From: Desulfosporosinus cupriresistens
Lineage (GTDB): Bacteria; Bacillota; Desulfitobacteriia; Desulfitobacteriales; Desulfitobacteriaceae
Direction of reading: 5' to 3'
Length of the DNA stretch: 51,469 nt
NCBI RefSeq assembly: GCF_001707885.1
Contig: NZ_MASS01000031.1
Coordinates: forward strand, 1 to 51,469
Positions 17,853 to 26,693 of this stretch are shown here, one piece after another. Position 1 is the first letter of the stretch; every line of letters begins with the position of its first letter. Below the pieces are notes generated by a model, which worked only from the letters and a program-made list of their open reading frames with translations, was not told where the DNA came from and did no database searches. Both the position numbers and the translations under genes were made by a program.

Positions 17853-18260
17853 TTATTTACCCATTTTTCTCATTTGATAGGTAGCTTCTTGTGCTGAAAT
17901 ATCCCCTCGCTCGAGGGCTTCCAGAATCTCCTGCCTGCGTAAACTTTCCTCTTGTGAGTCCACCTTTACCTTTTCCTGCTCCTTTTCCACACTGTAACCT
18001 AGTGTTTCAATCACACTATCTAAGCGACTTCGAACGGTTGGATAGGATATACCCAACTCTTTTTCCACCTCTTTGATATTTCCCCGGCATTTGATAAACG
18101 CTTCCACAAAAATTAGTTGTTCTGCCGGAAGCTGACAAAATTTACAGGAGCTGAAATCTCCTTCAATTTTAGTCGGACAATGGGTACAGGTTAATTTACT
18201 GATTCGCATTTCGCAATCACACACCGGACACCGATGGGGCATTTTATAAACCAAGATCAT
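17853..18260 (-). CDS. DUF2089 protein: zinc ribbon plus helix-turn-helix regulator
   Basis: The N-terminus carries paired cysteines (HRCPVCDCEM, LTCTHCPTKI, SSCKFCQL), a zinc-ribbon pattern. It is followed by a helix-turn-helix (GNIKEVEKELGISYPTVRSRLDSVIETLGY) and a C-terminal SHOCT-like helix pair (ILEALERGDISAQEATYQMRKMGK). This is the DUF2089 architecture, a presumed transcription factor. The start is ambiguous: AGAGG lies too near the ATG at 18260, and TTG at 18254 has better spacing. It heads the operon, and the perfect palindrome beside its promoter is its likely binding site. Confidence 0.85.
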   Translation of the reverse strand: MILVYKMPHRCPVCDCEMRISKLTCTHCPTKIEGDFSSCKFCQLPAEQLIFVEAFIKCRGNIKEVEKELGISYPTVRSRLDSVIETLGYSVEKEQEKVKVDSQEESLRRQEILEALERGDISAQEATYQMRKMGK

Positions 18261-18301
18261 CACCTCTAACGTCAGTTACTTGTAGCAGTACTATGTTTAA
18301 G

Positions 18302-18330
18302 ATCATAACTCCGTTTATTCAATATGTCAA
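18302..18330 (-). promoter_or_regulatory. Consensus promoter of the DUF2089 operon
   Basis: Minus-strand TTGACA (18325-18330) and TATGAT (18302-18307) are 17 bases apart. This is one of the best sigma-A promoters in the window and lies about 40 bases upstream of the first gene. Confidence 0.85.
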
Positions 18331-18335
18331 TAAAT

Positions 18336-18375
18336 ACTTTAACATTATTAATTAATACATTAATAATGTTAAAGT
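18336..18375 (-). promoter_or_regulatory. Perfect 17-bp palindrome abutting the DUF2089 promoter
   Basis: The arms ACTTTAACATTATTAAT (18336-18352) and ATTAATAATGTTAAAGT (18359-18375) are exact reverse complements with a six-base spacer. It starts five bases upstream of the -35 box. It has no GC core or T-run, so it reads as an operator, an upstream activator site or a DNA cruciform and not a terminator. Confidence 0.75.
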
Positions 18376-18491
18376 TACAACTTTAAAGCTTATCTTTTCA
18401 AGCCCCCCTAGAATTATAGTTTACAGCACTGCAGCTGAAAAGATAGGTTGCCTCCTGGCTGAAGAGTGGATATTGGGAGTTTGTTGACGAT

Positions 18492-18521
18492 TTGCTGAGG
18501 AATTCTCAAAAGTGCTATACT
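18492..18521 (+). promoter_or_regulatory. Promoter of the CMD-like gene
   Basis: TTGCTG (18492-18497) and TATACT (18516-18521) are separated by 18 bases, 39 bases upstream of the start codon. Confidence 0.55.
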
Positions 18522-18559
18522 ATTTCTTAACAAACAAATTAGGTATGGGAGGTTTTATA

Positions 18560-18862
18560 ATGGCATTACCACCTTTTCTAAAGTTCCTAGAATCAAATGA
18601 CCCTGACTTTGGACAAGCTATTGACAAAGTAGTCTCGTCTGCTATGACACCCGGAGCTCTAGATGAAAAGACTAAACTCCTGATTGCCTTGGCTTTGGAT
18701 GCCGCTCATGGTTCAGTTCCAGGGGTAACTTCAGTAGCTAAGCAAGCCAGGTCAGTTGGGGCAACCGATGCCGAAATTGCTGAGGCTTTGCGTATAGCTT
18801 ACTTCGCATCAGGCAATTCGATCTTAATGGCATCTTCAGCTGCCTTTAGAAAAAATGAGTAA
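18560..18862 (+). CDS. Carboxymuconolactone decarboxylase (AhpD)-like protein lacking catalytic cysteines
   Basis: The 100-residue protein has the CMD fold signature (LDEKTKLLIALALDAAHGSVPGVTSVAKQARSVGATDAEIAEALRIAYFASG). In AhpD-type members the AHG segment is followed by CxxC; here it reads GSVPGV, so the redox cysteines are absent. It is therefore unlikely to be an AhpD-type peroxidase reductant. I chose the ATG at 18560 because GGGAGG sits eight bases upstream; the upstream extension is not needed. A nitroreductase gene follows in the same direction after 79 bases. Confidence 0.8.
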   Translation: MALPPFLKFLESNDPDFGQAIDKVVSSAMTPGALDEKTKLLIALALDAAHGSVPGVTSVAKQARSVGATDAEIAEALRIAYFASGNSILMASSAAFRKNE

Positions 18863-18941
18863 CTTAAATCATCCCTGTTTACTGATATACTATGGCGAAG
18901 TTACATAAGCCTGCATTCTAAATATAAGGAGAATGATTTTG

Positions 18942-19502
18942 ATGAACGAGACAATTTCAACAATTCTAAGTAGACGCAGCATCAGAGCTTATAAGCAAGA
19001 ACAAATTAAGGATGCGGATTTGCAACTAATTTTAAAGGCGGGGATGTATGCTCCCAGTGCCATGAATCAACAGTCTTGGCATTTTACTGTAGTACAAGAC
19101 AAGGATACTATCCAGAAAATAAATCAAACACTTCGAGGCATTTTCCTAAAGTCAGGTAATAAACGCTTCGAAGAGATGGCGAAATCTGATAAATTCAATG
19201 CTTTTTACAATGCTCCTACCTGGATAATTATATCCGGCGACGAAAAAGCTATTGCGCCACAATGTGACTGCACCTTGGCAATGGGAAATTTATTTTTAGC
19301 CGCTTCTTCTATAGGTATAGGGTCTTGTTGGATTCATGCCCTAACTCACTTAAGTAATAGTGAAGAAGGTAAGGCTTTAATGAACGCCTTAGGCATTCCC
19401 CAAGGATATAAGATATTTACTTCAGGTGTCTTTGGTTATGCAGCCGTAGAAACCCCGACTGCAGCACCAAGAAAAGAAAACACGGTAACTATCATTAATT
19501 AG
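18942..19502 (+). CDS. Nitroreductase-family FMN protein
   Basis: The 186-residue sequence begins MNETISTILSRRSIRAYK, with the FMN-phosphate-binding RRSIR motif, then APSAMNQQSWHF, and the C-terminal GIGSCWIHALTHLSNSEEG and TSGVFGYA segments of the NfsB/FRP-like fold. It would be a cytoplasmic FMN-dependent NAD(P)H reductase of nitro compounds or quinones. AAGGAG is ten bases before the ATG at 18942; the ATG at 18933 is too close to it. It may be transcribed with the CMD-like gene. Confidence 0.9.
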   Translation: MNETISTILSRRSIRAYKQEQIKDADLQLILKAGMYAPSAMNQQSWHFTVVQDKDTIQKINQTLRGIFLKSGNKRFEEMAKSDKFNAFYNAPTWIIISGDEKAIAPQCDCTLAMGNLFLAASSIGIGSCWIHALTHLSNSEEGKALMNALGIPQGYKIFTSGVFGYAAVETPTAAPRKENTVTIIN

Positions 19503-19593
19503 ATTTGACCCTAAAGAAAGTTCTTTCGCTTTAGCACAGACTGAAGAGTATGAATTACATCTTCAATAAAATTCTTAGATCTATGTTTATTAG

Positions 19594-19645
19594 GAAACTA
19601 GAAAGAGGGACTTCGGCTGATGACGAAGTCCCTCTTTCTAGTTTC
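19594..19645. terminator. Perfect 22-bp hairpin between convergent genes
   Basis: The arms 19594-19615 and 19624-19645 are exact reverse complements with an eight-base loop; the core is AGAGGGACTTCG. It lies between the nitroreductase (plus) and the EAL remnant/kinase (minus), so it probably terminates both. Neither side has a strong T-run, which is unusual for so long a stem. Confidence 0.7.
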
Positions 19646-19705
19646 GTTATTCTGATCTCATTCTACACAAGCGCTTAATCTTTGGCTTGAATGGCCATGA
19701 TACGT

Positions 19706-19896
19706 TCACAATCCACGCTGTACCAACGATGCCGACTTTCCTGAAAAATACCCTTGCCCACAATCGATCTCTAGTTCCCGTAAAATATAACCATATTGCA
19801 GCATTTTCCACATATTCGGCAATTGTCGCCTTGCCCAAGGCGTGGGCAACAGCGTTAATAGCCTGCACCAAGGCCTTGTTCGTTAATTTTTGTACG
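19706..19896 (-). pseudogene. EAL-domain (c-di-GMP phosphodiesterase) C-terminal remnant
   Basis: The minus strand encodes NKALVQAINAVAHALGKATIAEYVENAA, a hallmark of the late EAL domain. After IW the frame breaks; the next frame continues LRELEIDCGQGYFSGK and LVQRGL, then a stop at 19706-19708. This is the expected end of an EAL protein with one frameshift. All upstream domains are missing, and the remnant directly abuts the end of the histidine kinase gene, which points to a deletion. Confidence 0.75.
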
Positions 19897-21972
19897 TTAC
19901 ATTAATTGGTTTATCGCCTTAAATTTTACGAAAAAGGTCGTACCGGCAGAGGAAGATTCTACAATGATCTTGGCATTATGTCTTTCAGCTATACTGTAAC
20001 ACGACGCTAAGCCCAAACCAGTACCGCCTTCCTTTGTTGTTAGAAACGGTGTCCCTAATCTCGCAATAATTTCATCATTAATTCCTGCACCTTGGTCTTG
20101 TACAGCAAGGACTATATTGTTTTCCTCCATATAAGTCATTATTTTGAGTGTCCCCTTTGCGGGCATTGACTCTAGTCCGTTTCTTGTGAGATTTAGGATT
20201 AACTGTCTTATTTCCCTCTCATTCATTATCGCTTCAGCTACTTCTTCAGTTTCCAATTCAACTTGTTTATCCTGATTCGTAGCATCAGCAAAAATTAAAG
20301 GATACAATGAATTGACTAAATGGTTAAGTTTTACTCCAGTATCTAATTTTGATTTTGTTTTTGCTATAGATAAAAACTCAGTAAGAATGCTGTTCGCCCC
20401 ATCTAACTCGCTAATCATCAAATCAAAGTATTCTACGTTTTGTTGGGACATATCTCTACTTTTTAATATCTGTAAAAAACCTCGTACTGTAGTCATAGGA
20501 TTACGTACTTCATGGGCAATACTGGCTGCTAATTCTCCAACAAGATTTAGTCTATCTAAACGAGTTACTTCCTCTAAAGCCAGTTCTCTTTTAGTAATAT
20601 CATTCATTTGCATTAGAAATAATTGTTCACCATTAGAATCTTGAAAAGGTTGCTGGAATACTTCGAAAATAGTGTCTCTAATAACACATTGCCATTGCTT
20701 GAGTGTTTCCGCTTCGGAACTCAGTAGTATTTCACAATTGCTGCAAGGTTCATCTTTATTATAAAAAATACAATGACACTGCTTATTATTGGTTTCACCA
20801 AAGACCTCTTTGAAATTATGGTTAGCAAAAACTATTTGCCCTTTGATTGTTCGAATACAGACTAATCCTGGTAATTCATCAATTAACGAATAAAGGCGCT
20901 TTCGTTCATCTTCCAATTGATTGTTATAGCTTCTTAATAGTTTTTCAGTTTTTTTACTCTCTGAAATATCATGTAAAATTATCACAACACCTAATATATC
21001 TTTAAATTCATCATAAATAACCTTCCCAGATAATTCACATGCCTGGCTAACATCCTCATTATTAATGAGATCTACTTCTATGCTATGAATACTCCCTGTT
21101 TGAAGAAGATTTTGAAAAATTTCCTTATTATTTTCAACCATTGTATGAAATGTTACTTCTGTCATACTTTCTAAAGCTATATTATTGGCCTTTTTTATCG
21201 AAAGATCTTCTCCTATAATAAAAATTGGATCATTAACATTTTTAAATATATATTCAAATACATATTCAGAAACATATTTTGGAGTTATTTCTATTAATTT
21301 ATATTTCTTTATTGAGTACCAAATACCGATTAATCCAATAGGAGCTGTTAAGATTCCCACTGTAACAATTGGTATTTGGAATAAAGGCAAGACAATATCC
21401 GTGAAAATAGCAATTGTAAAAGAAAGTAGAGTTGTTATTCCAATAATCTTGGCTTGTTCTTTTTCTCGTTGCAATTTAGAATTTTTAGCCATTTTTCTGA
21501 AGATCATTACATTTAAGATTGCAGATAAAACAGTATAAACATAAAACAGTATTTCCCAGAAATTCACCGGGTACCTGTCGCTCCATCCGTTGTTTAAATG
21601 ATAAAGGACATCACTTGGGTTATATCTCAAAGTATTTATGTAAAATAAAACCGCTGGAAGACATAAAAGCAATATTTTTCTACAACCTAGTTTTTTTTCA
21701 TTGCCATTTTTAATCATGAGGGCGGTAATTAACCAAATGCTAAAAAAAGCACACCATCCCAGAGCTGCAACTAATCTCCAAAAATTAGCTGAATATATGT
21801 CTGAGGCATTAAACATAAAACTATAACCTATTGCCCACAAAAACAAATCAATACACATAATAAATAACATTCTGCTTATATTTGTATTTCGATCTTTTAA
21901 GATTATATAAAGTCCAAACAGAAAATAAAATATGGCTCCTGTGAAAAAGATCAAGAAATATATCTGCATCAT
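19897..21972 (-). CDS. Membrane-bound sensor histidine kinase with two PAS domains
   Basis: Residues 1-225 hold seven to eight hydrophobic helices (7TM-type input domain). Two PAS regions follow (about 235-345, FKNVNDPIFIIGEDLSIKKAN; about 355-465, LIDELPGLVCIRTIKGQIVFAN), the second with a cysteine cluster QCHCIFYNKDEPCSNCEI. Then come HisKA (H-box ASIAHEVRNPMTTVRGFL) and HATPase_c (N-box LILNLTRNGLES, G1 DQGAGI, G2 GTGLGL). This resembles the KinA-E/NtrB-like kinases of sporulating Firmicutes, which feed orphan response regulators; no regulator is adjacent. GAGGGG precedes the first ATG. Confidence 0.93.
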   Translation of the reverse strand: MMQIYFLIFFTGAIFYFLFGLYIILKDRNTNISRMLFIMCIDLFLWAIGYSFMFNASDIYSANFWRLVAALGWCAFFSIWLITALMIKNGNEKKLGCRKILLLCLPAVLFYINTLRYNPSDVLYHLNNGWSDRYPVNFWEILFYVYTVLSAILNVMIFRKMAKNSKLQREKEQAKIIGITTLLSFTIAIFTDIVLPLFQIPIVTVGILTAPIGLIGIWYSIKKYKLIEITPKYVSEYVFEYIFKNVNDPIFIIGEDLSIKKANNIALESMTEVTFHTMVENNKEIFQNLLQTGSIHSIEVDLINNEDVSQACELSGKVIYDEFKDILGVVIILHDISESKKTEKLLRSYNNQLEDERKRLYSLIDELPGLVCIRTIKGQIVFANHNFKEVFGETNNKQCHCIFYNKDEPCSNCEILLSSEAETLKQWQCVIRDTIFEVFQQPFQDSNGEQLFLMQMNDITKRELALEEVTRLDRLNLVGELAASIAHEVRNPMTTVRGFLQILKSRDMSQQNVEYFDLMISELDGANSILTEFLSIAKTKSKLDTGVKLNHLVNSLYPLIFADATNQDKQVELETEEVAEAIMNEREIRQLILNLTRNGLESMPAKGTLKIMTYMEENNIVLAVQDQGAGINDEIIARLGTPFLTTKEGGTGLGLASCYSIAERHNAKIIVESSSAGTTFFVKFKAINQLM

Positions 21973-22636
21973 TCTAATGTGATCCCCTCAAAATCATTAG
22001 TATATTTGACTACTAAATTGGTATCTACCAAAAAATGGTTAAATCTACCGCATGCACTTCTATTGCCCTTTTCCACTCCCTTGTATATCCGATTACTCTA
22101 ACCCTATATTTTCGACGATAAGAGGTAAAGCTCCTTCTTCAATTAAAAAAATTGTGGTTGTTCAATAATTATTAGTTTTAGAGTCCATAGTTAATTTGAA
22201 AAAGCCTGGCAGGATTCGGGATCTTACCGATTCACTAGACAGGCTTTTATCCTAAACTTATTTAATAGTCGGTGACGCGTAGGCTGCATATGAGCAAATA
22301 ACTACGCTTATTCTACAGAAAGTATCGAAGTTTTGCTTTCTAAAAATAAGTACAAAAAAAGTCCCCTCACTTGGAGGGGGAGTAGGCTGCGTATGTTGTA
22401 TCTTTATTATAGCCTAGATTTGTTACTGTTCCATGAACTCTTTGTAAGGAATATGTTAAATTTTATTTGCTCTTTGTATTTCTTTTTAACACGTTAAAGA
22501 TCGTAGAATATCGGTCATTCCCAAACGACTAGCAGTGGAAGAGAACAGACACCTTAAGTAATTTGAATTCTAGATTAGACGTTAATCCTGTCAAGGTGTA
22601 CTATAGAACAGTAAGCAAATTTGGGGTGATCATACG
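21973..22636. other. Intergenic region, 664 bp, with two hairpins
   Basis: This gap between divergent genes contains a stem AAAAGCCTG/CAGGCTTTT (22200-22208 with 22240-22248) with a structured 31-base loop, a minus-strand terminator at 22351-22379, and the repeated word TAGGCTGC (near 22281 and 22383). No protein gene is seen. TTAGAC...TACTAT near 22580-22610 may be the MFS promoter. Confidence 0.5.
22351..22411 (-). ncRNA. Candidate small RNA with own -10 box and terminator
   Basis: On the minus strand a perfect TATAAT (ATTATA at 22406-22411) is followed about 28 bases on by a terminator: stem CCCCTC/GAGGGG (22363-22368 with 22374-22379) and then a run of seven T. The -35 is weak. No minus-strand gene lies upstream to need this terminator, so a short RNA of about 50 nt is the simplest reading. 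Confidence 0.35.
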
Positions 22637-23863
22637 ATGAGTTATATGCAAAAAGGAACTGTAGCCTTCCGTAAAACCAACGTGGCCTTATTTTTTGGTG
22701 GTTTCAACACATTTGCTATCATGTATTGTACGCAACCGTTGTTACCTGAGTTTTCCCGGGAGTTTCACATTTCTCCCGCTGTAGCTAGTCTGTCGCTTTC
22801 ACTAACGACGATTGCCTTGGCCGTCAGCATGTTATTCGTCGGTTCCCTATCCGAAGTCAAGGGACGAAAGCCCCTCATGATATTTTCTCTTTGGGCTGCA
22901 TCCCTGCTGACCGTTGTTATCCCTTTCGTCCCCAACTATTATTCACTCCTCTTCGTGCGTGTCCTTCAAGGACTTGTCCTAGCAGGTTTACCCGCTGTGG
23001 CGATGGCCTACCTCAGTGAAGAGATTGCACCTGCTAACTTAGGGATAGCGATGGGACTTTACATTAGCGGAAACTCAATTGGCGGTATGAGCGGGCGGAT
23101 TTTTATCGGGATGCTCAGCGATTACTTCAATTGGCGGATAGCACTTGGTAGCATCGGTATCTTAAGTATCCTGGCGAGCTTAGTATTTTGTTACTTGCTG
23201 CCGGAGTCGAAACACTTTCAACCGCGCTCGTTTGACATTGGAGAATTGCTGAAATCAATGTTCAACCACCTAAGGGACCCCGGACTGCTTTGCTTATATG
23301 GGATTAGCTTCTTTCTAATGGGCAGTTTTGTCACACTCTTTAATTACATAGGCTATCAATTAATTGCTCCCCCCTACTTGCTCAGTCAAACGACCGTTGG
23401 CTGGATTTTTGTGATCTTTATCGTCGGGACGTTTAGCTCGACTTGGCTGGGCCGCTTATCAGACATTTATGGACGCCGCCAAGTGCTTTGGGTTGCTCTG
23501 CTGGTCATGGCCACCGGCGCACTCATTACCTTAAGTGTTCCTTTAGTGCTCAAAATCTTGGGCATTGCTATTTTTACCTTTGGTTTTTTTGGCAGTCATT
23601 CCCTTGCCAGCAGTTGGGTTGGACACCGGGCTATTCATGACAAAGCCCAGGCCTCAGCTCTTTATCTTTTCTTCTACTATGTAGGTTCTAGCATCGGTGG
23701 AACAGTCGGTGGTATCTTTTGGTTGCTGTTTGGCTGGGGGGGCGTCATCTGCATGATCTTAAGTTTCTTGCTACTCGCTCTTTTCCTGTCGCTTCGCTTG
23801 AGCTCTATTTCACAAGATATTAATCGGAAGAACCAACAAAGGAACTGTCATATCAAAAGCTAA
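22637..23863 (+). CDS. MFS transporter, YnfM/YybF-like
   Basis: This 408-residue protein has 12 predicted helices. MYCTQPLLPEFSREF, the loop 2-3 motif GSLSEVKGRKPLM, MAYLSEEI and GLYISGNSIGGMSGR are strongly reminiscent of E. coli YnfM and its Firmicute relatives, inner-membrane exporters linked to arabinose or drug efflux. GGGGTGAT precedes the ATG. The last 20 residues are hydrophilic and basic. It appears monocistronic, divergent from the kinase. Confidence 0.9.
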   Translation: MSYMQKGTVAFRKTNVALFFGGFNTFAIMYCTQPLLPEFSREFHISPAVASLSLSLTTIALAVSMLFVGSLSEVKGRKPLMIFSLWAASLLTVVIPFVPNYYSLLFVRVLQGLVLAGLPAVAMAYLSEEIAPANLGIAMGLYISGNSIGGMSGRIFIGMLSDYFNWRIALGSIGILSILASLVFCYLLPESKHFQPRSFDIGELLKSMFNHLRDPGLLCLYGISFFLMGSFVTLFNYIGYQLIAPPYLLSQTTVGWIFVIFIVGTFSSTWLGRLSDIYGRRQVLWVALLVMATGALITLSVPLVLKILGIAIFTFGFFGSHSLASSWVGHRAIHDKAQASALYLFFYYVGSSIGGTVGGIFWLLFGWGGVICMILSFLLLALFLSLRLSSISQDINRKNQQRNCHIKS

Positions 23864-24100
23864 GGCGGCAACGAGTTTGATGGAACGGTAAGAGTTGCAC
23901 AAAGCATTTTTTGGATATAATATCAACATGTAATAATTCTCATTGCCTCTACTGTTTAAGATCCTGTACTATAGATCAAGGGTTTGCAGTTACAGTTATT
24001 AGCTCCTATTAGAGAACTAATTATCCGGTAATGGAGGACTAACAAGTTTTGTGTAGAATTAACTTTTATTAACCCCTATGATTTGGAAGGAGAAAATTTA

Positions 24101-25306
24101 ATGACCAAAATCAAAATGAATGTCCCCTTGGTAGAAATGGACGGGGACGAAATGACTCGAATTATTTGGAAGTGGATTAAAGAATTATTAATTGAACCTT
24201 ACGTTGAACTTAAAACTGAGTATTATGATTTGGGATTACAGAAAAGGGATGAGTCTAATGACCAAATTACGACGGATTCAGCCCTTGCTACCATAAAATA
24301 TGGCGTTGCTGTTAAGTGTGCCACCATCACCCCCAACGCTCAACGGATTAAAGAATATAATCTAAAAGAAATGTGGAAGAGCCCCAACGGTACTATCAGA
24401 GCAATTCTTGATGGTACTGTTTTTAGGGCGCCGATCATTGTTGACAGCATTAAGCCGTTTATCCGCACTTGGAAAAAGCCCATCACTATTGCTCGACATG
24501 CCTATGGTGATATCTACAAGGACGTCGAATATAGAGTGGAAGGCCCAGGTAAAACCGAGCTTGTTTTTACCGGAGAAAACGGCGAAGTACGGCAGACTAT
24601 TTTTGATTTCCAAGGCAAGGGTGTAATTCTTGGGATGCATAATATCGACAAATCCATAGCAAGTTTTGCCCGAACTTGCTTCAATTATGCCCTCGATGTC
24701 AAGCAGGATTTGTGGTTTTCGACAAAAGACACTATTTCCAAAAAATATGATCATACTTTTAAAGATATATTCCAAGATATCTACGACCAAGAATACAAGC
24801 AGAAGTTTGAAGAAGCAAAGATTGAATATTTCTACACTCTGATTGATGATGCTGTAGCCCGAGTTATCCGGTCCGAAGGTGGTTTTATCTGGGCATGCAA
24901 GAATTACGACGGTGATGTCATGTCCGACATGGTGGCCACTGCTTTTGGCAGCCTAGCCATGATGACTTCGGCATTAGTATCTCCAGACGGTTATTATGAA
25001 TTCGAAGCTGCCCATGGTACGGTCACTAGGCATTATTACAAACACCTTAAAGGCGAAGAAACATCGACCAATTCTATGGCTACAATTTTTGCCTGGACTG
25101 GGGCTTTAAGAAAACGCGGCGAACTAGATGGGATTCAAGAATTAGTAGAATTCGCCGACATGTTAGAAGCAGCTTCCATTAAGACCATCGAAGAAGGGGT
25201 TATGACCAAAGATTTAGCAGAACTGTCTGAAGTAATGAATAAGAAGGTTGTCAATACACGTAACTTCCTGATTGAAATCAAACAAAGGTTGGACGAAATC
25301 CTCTAA
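24101..25306 (+). CDS. icd: NADP-type isocitrate dehydrogenase (subfamily II)
   Basis: It converts isocitrate to 2-oxoglutarate and CO2 with NADP+. The 401-residue sequence has the substrate loop [19 protein letters not shown], the metal-binding [20 protein letters not shown] and the cofactor loop [14 protein letters not shown]. These match the homodimeric, eukaryote-like IDH class and not the E. coli-type enzyme. GGAAGGAG is eight bases before the ATG at 24101. It is followed by hisS after 30 bases, likely as an operon. Confidence 0.95.
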   Translation: MTKIKMNVPLVEMDGDEMTRIIWKWIKELLIEPYVELKTEYYDLGLQKRDESNDQITTDSALATIKYGVAVKCATITPNAQRIKEYNLKEMWKSPNGTIRAILDGTVFRAPIIVDSIKPFIRTWKKPITIARHAYGDIYKDVEYRVEGPGKTELVFTGENGEVRQTIFDFQGKGVILGMHNIDKSIASFARTCFNYALDVKQDLWFSTKDTISKKYDHTFKDIFQDIYDQEYKQKFEEAKIEYFYTLIDDAVARVIRSEGGFIWACKNYDGDVMSDMVATAFGSLAMMTSALVSPDGYYEFEAAHGTVTRHYYKHLKGEETSTNSMATIFAWTGALRKRGELDGIQELVEFADMLEAASIKTIEEGVMTKDLAELSEVMNKKVVNTRNFLIEIKQRLDEIL

Positions 25307-25336
25307 TTTAAAAATCGCCACAAGGAGAGAAACTAC

Positions 25337-26647
25337 ATGGATATTGTGAAGCCCTCAATCTTACCGGGGTTTATGGAACTCTTACCAGCTGATCAGTTGT
25401 TGTTTAACCGCATGTTAGATACAATTCGTTTGAACTACGAGAAATTCGGGTTCCTGCCCATCGACACTCCGATCATCGAAAAATCCGAAATCCTTCTAGC
25501 CAAAGGGGGCGGGGAAACAGAAAAGCAGATTTACCGCTTCAACAAAGGGGATACTGACCTCTCAATGAGATTCGATCTGACTGTCCCCCTGGCGCGCTAT
25601 GTAGCCCTACACTCCTCCGATCTTACCTTTCCTTTTCGCAGGTACCAGTTAGGCAAGGTCTTCCGGGGTGAGCGCAACCAAAAAGGCCGTTTCCGAGAAT
25701 TTTACCAATGTGACATTGATATCATAGGCAATGGGCAATTAAGCATTCTCAACGATGCTGAGATTCCCGGCGTTATCTACTCAACCTTCAAGGACTTGGG
25801 CTTTGAATCGTTTACTATCCGGATTAATAATCGGAAAGTCCTCAATGGTTTTTTCTCAGCTTTAGCCCTGCCCAACAAAGCCGATGTGTTACGAATCATC
25901 GACAAGTTGGATAAAATCGGCCCAGAAGCGGTCATTAAGGAACTCCGGGAATTAGGTATTGAAGAATCCGCTATCGTTAGACTTATGACGTTCATTCAAC
26001 TCAAAGGTAGTAATGAAGAGGTTCTGACAAAACTTAAAGCAATGGGCCTGGATGACCCAGAATTTAACCTGGGTCTGGAGGAACTTACCCAAGTGATCCA
26101 GCATGTTGGGCTCTTGAATGTCCCCGAAGAAAACTACCAGATTGATCTTACCATCGCTCGTGGTTTAGATTATTATACCGGGACGATCTATGAAACGATC
26201 CTCAATGATTACCCAAGCATCGGCAGCGTTTGTTCCGGTGGACGATACGATAACTTGGCCGGTTATTACACCAAGCAGCAACTGCCTGGTGTCGGAATAT
26301 CGATTGGCTTGACTCGTTTATTTTACCAGCTAAAAGAAGCAAATTTTTTCAAGGTTGAGAATCCAGCACCGTCCCAGGTTCTGATTGTCCCTCTGGGGGA
26401 TACTGTTTCTTATGCCTTGAATGTTGCGCAAAAATTAAGAACACAAGGGGTTTCGCTTCAGATCTATTATGAAGACGGCAAAATTGCCAAAAAATTAGGG
26501 TATGCCGACAAACTTAGCATTCCCTGGGTAGCCCTCTTAGGAGAAAACGAAGTGGCTGAAAACATGGTCACCCTCAAAAACTTGCAGACTGGCGAGCAAA
26601 AATCTTTGAGGCTTGATGAGGCTGTCAGGCTCATACAAACAACATAG
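25337..26647 (+). CDS. hisS: Histidine--tRNA ligase
   Basis: The class II synthetase motifs are complete: motif 2 FRGERNQKGRFREFYQCDID, the histidine-specific ARGLDYYTGTIYE, motif 3 GVGISIGLTRL, and a C-terminal anticodon-binding domain (VLIVPLGDTVSYALNVAQKLR). With 436 residues it has normal length. The retained GRFREFYQCD and HisA motif argue for an active synthetase and against the regulatory paralog HisZ. It is odd to find it behind icd and not beside aspS, so it could be a second copy. Ribosome binding site CAAGGAGAG; a strong terminator follows. Confidence 0.93.
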   Translation: MDIVKPSILPGFMELLPADQLLFNRMLDTIRLNYEKFGFLPIDTPIIEKSEILLAKGGGETEKQIYRFNKGDTDLSMRFDLTVPLARYVALHSSDLTFPFRRYQLGKVFRGERNQKGRFREFYQCDIDIIGNGQLSILNDAEIPGVIYSTFKDLGFESFTIRINNRKVLNGFFSALALPNKADVLRIIDKLDKIGPEAVIKELRELGIEESAIVRLMTFIQLKGSNEEVLTKLKAMGLDDPEFNLGLEELTQVIQHVGLLNVPEENYQIDLTIARGLDYYTGTIYETILNDYPSIGSVCSGGRYDNLAGYYTKQQLPGVGISIGLTRLFYQLKEANFFKVENPAPSQVLIVPLGDTVSYALNVAQKLRTQGVSLQIYYEDGKIAKKLGYADKLSIPWVALLGENEVAENMVTLKNLQTGEQKSLRLDEAVRLIQTT

Positions 26648-26652
26648 TTAAA

Positions 26653-26680
26653 AACCGAGGCTGCGCCTCGGTTCTTTTAT
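26653..26680 (+). terminator. Terminator of icd-hisS
   Basis: A perfect 9-bp stem AACCGAGGC/GCCTCGGTT (26653-26661 with 26665-26673), TGC loop and CTTTTATT tail lie just after the hisS stop. Confidence 0.9.
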
Positions 26681-26693
26681 TGTTCGTGGATAG

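Noticed and set aside
25337..26647. HisZ (ATP phosphoribosyltransferase regulatory subunit) in place of HisRS
   Set aside because: The histidine-specific motifs and the anticodon-binding domain are complete, and no his operon is adjacent.
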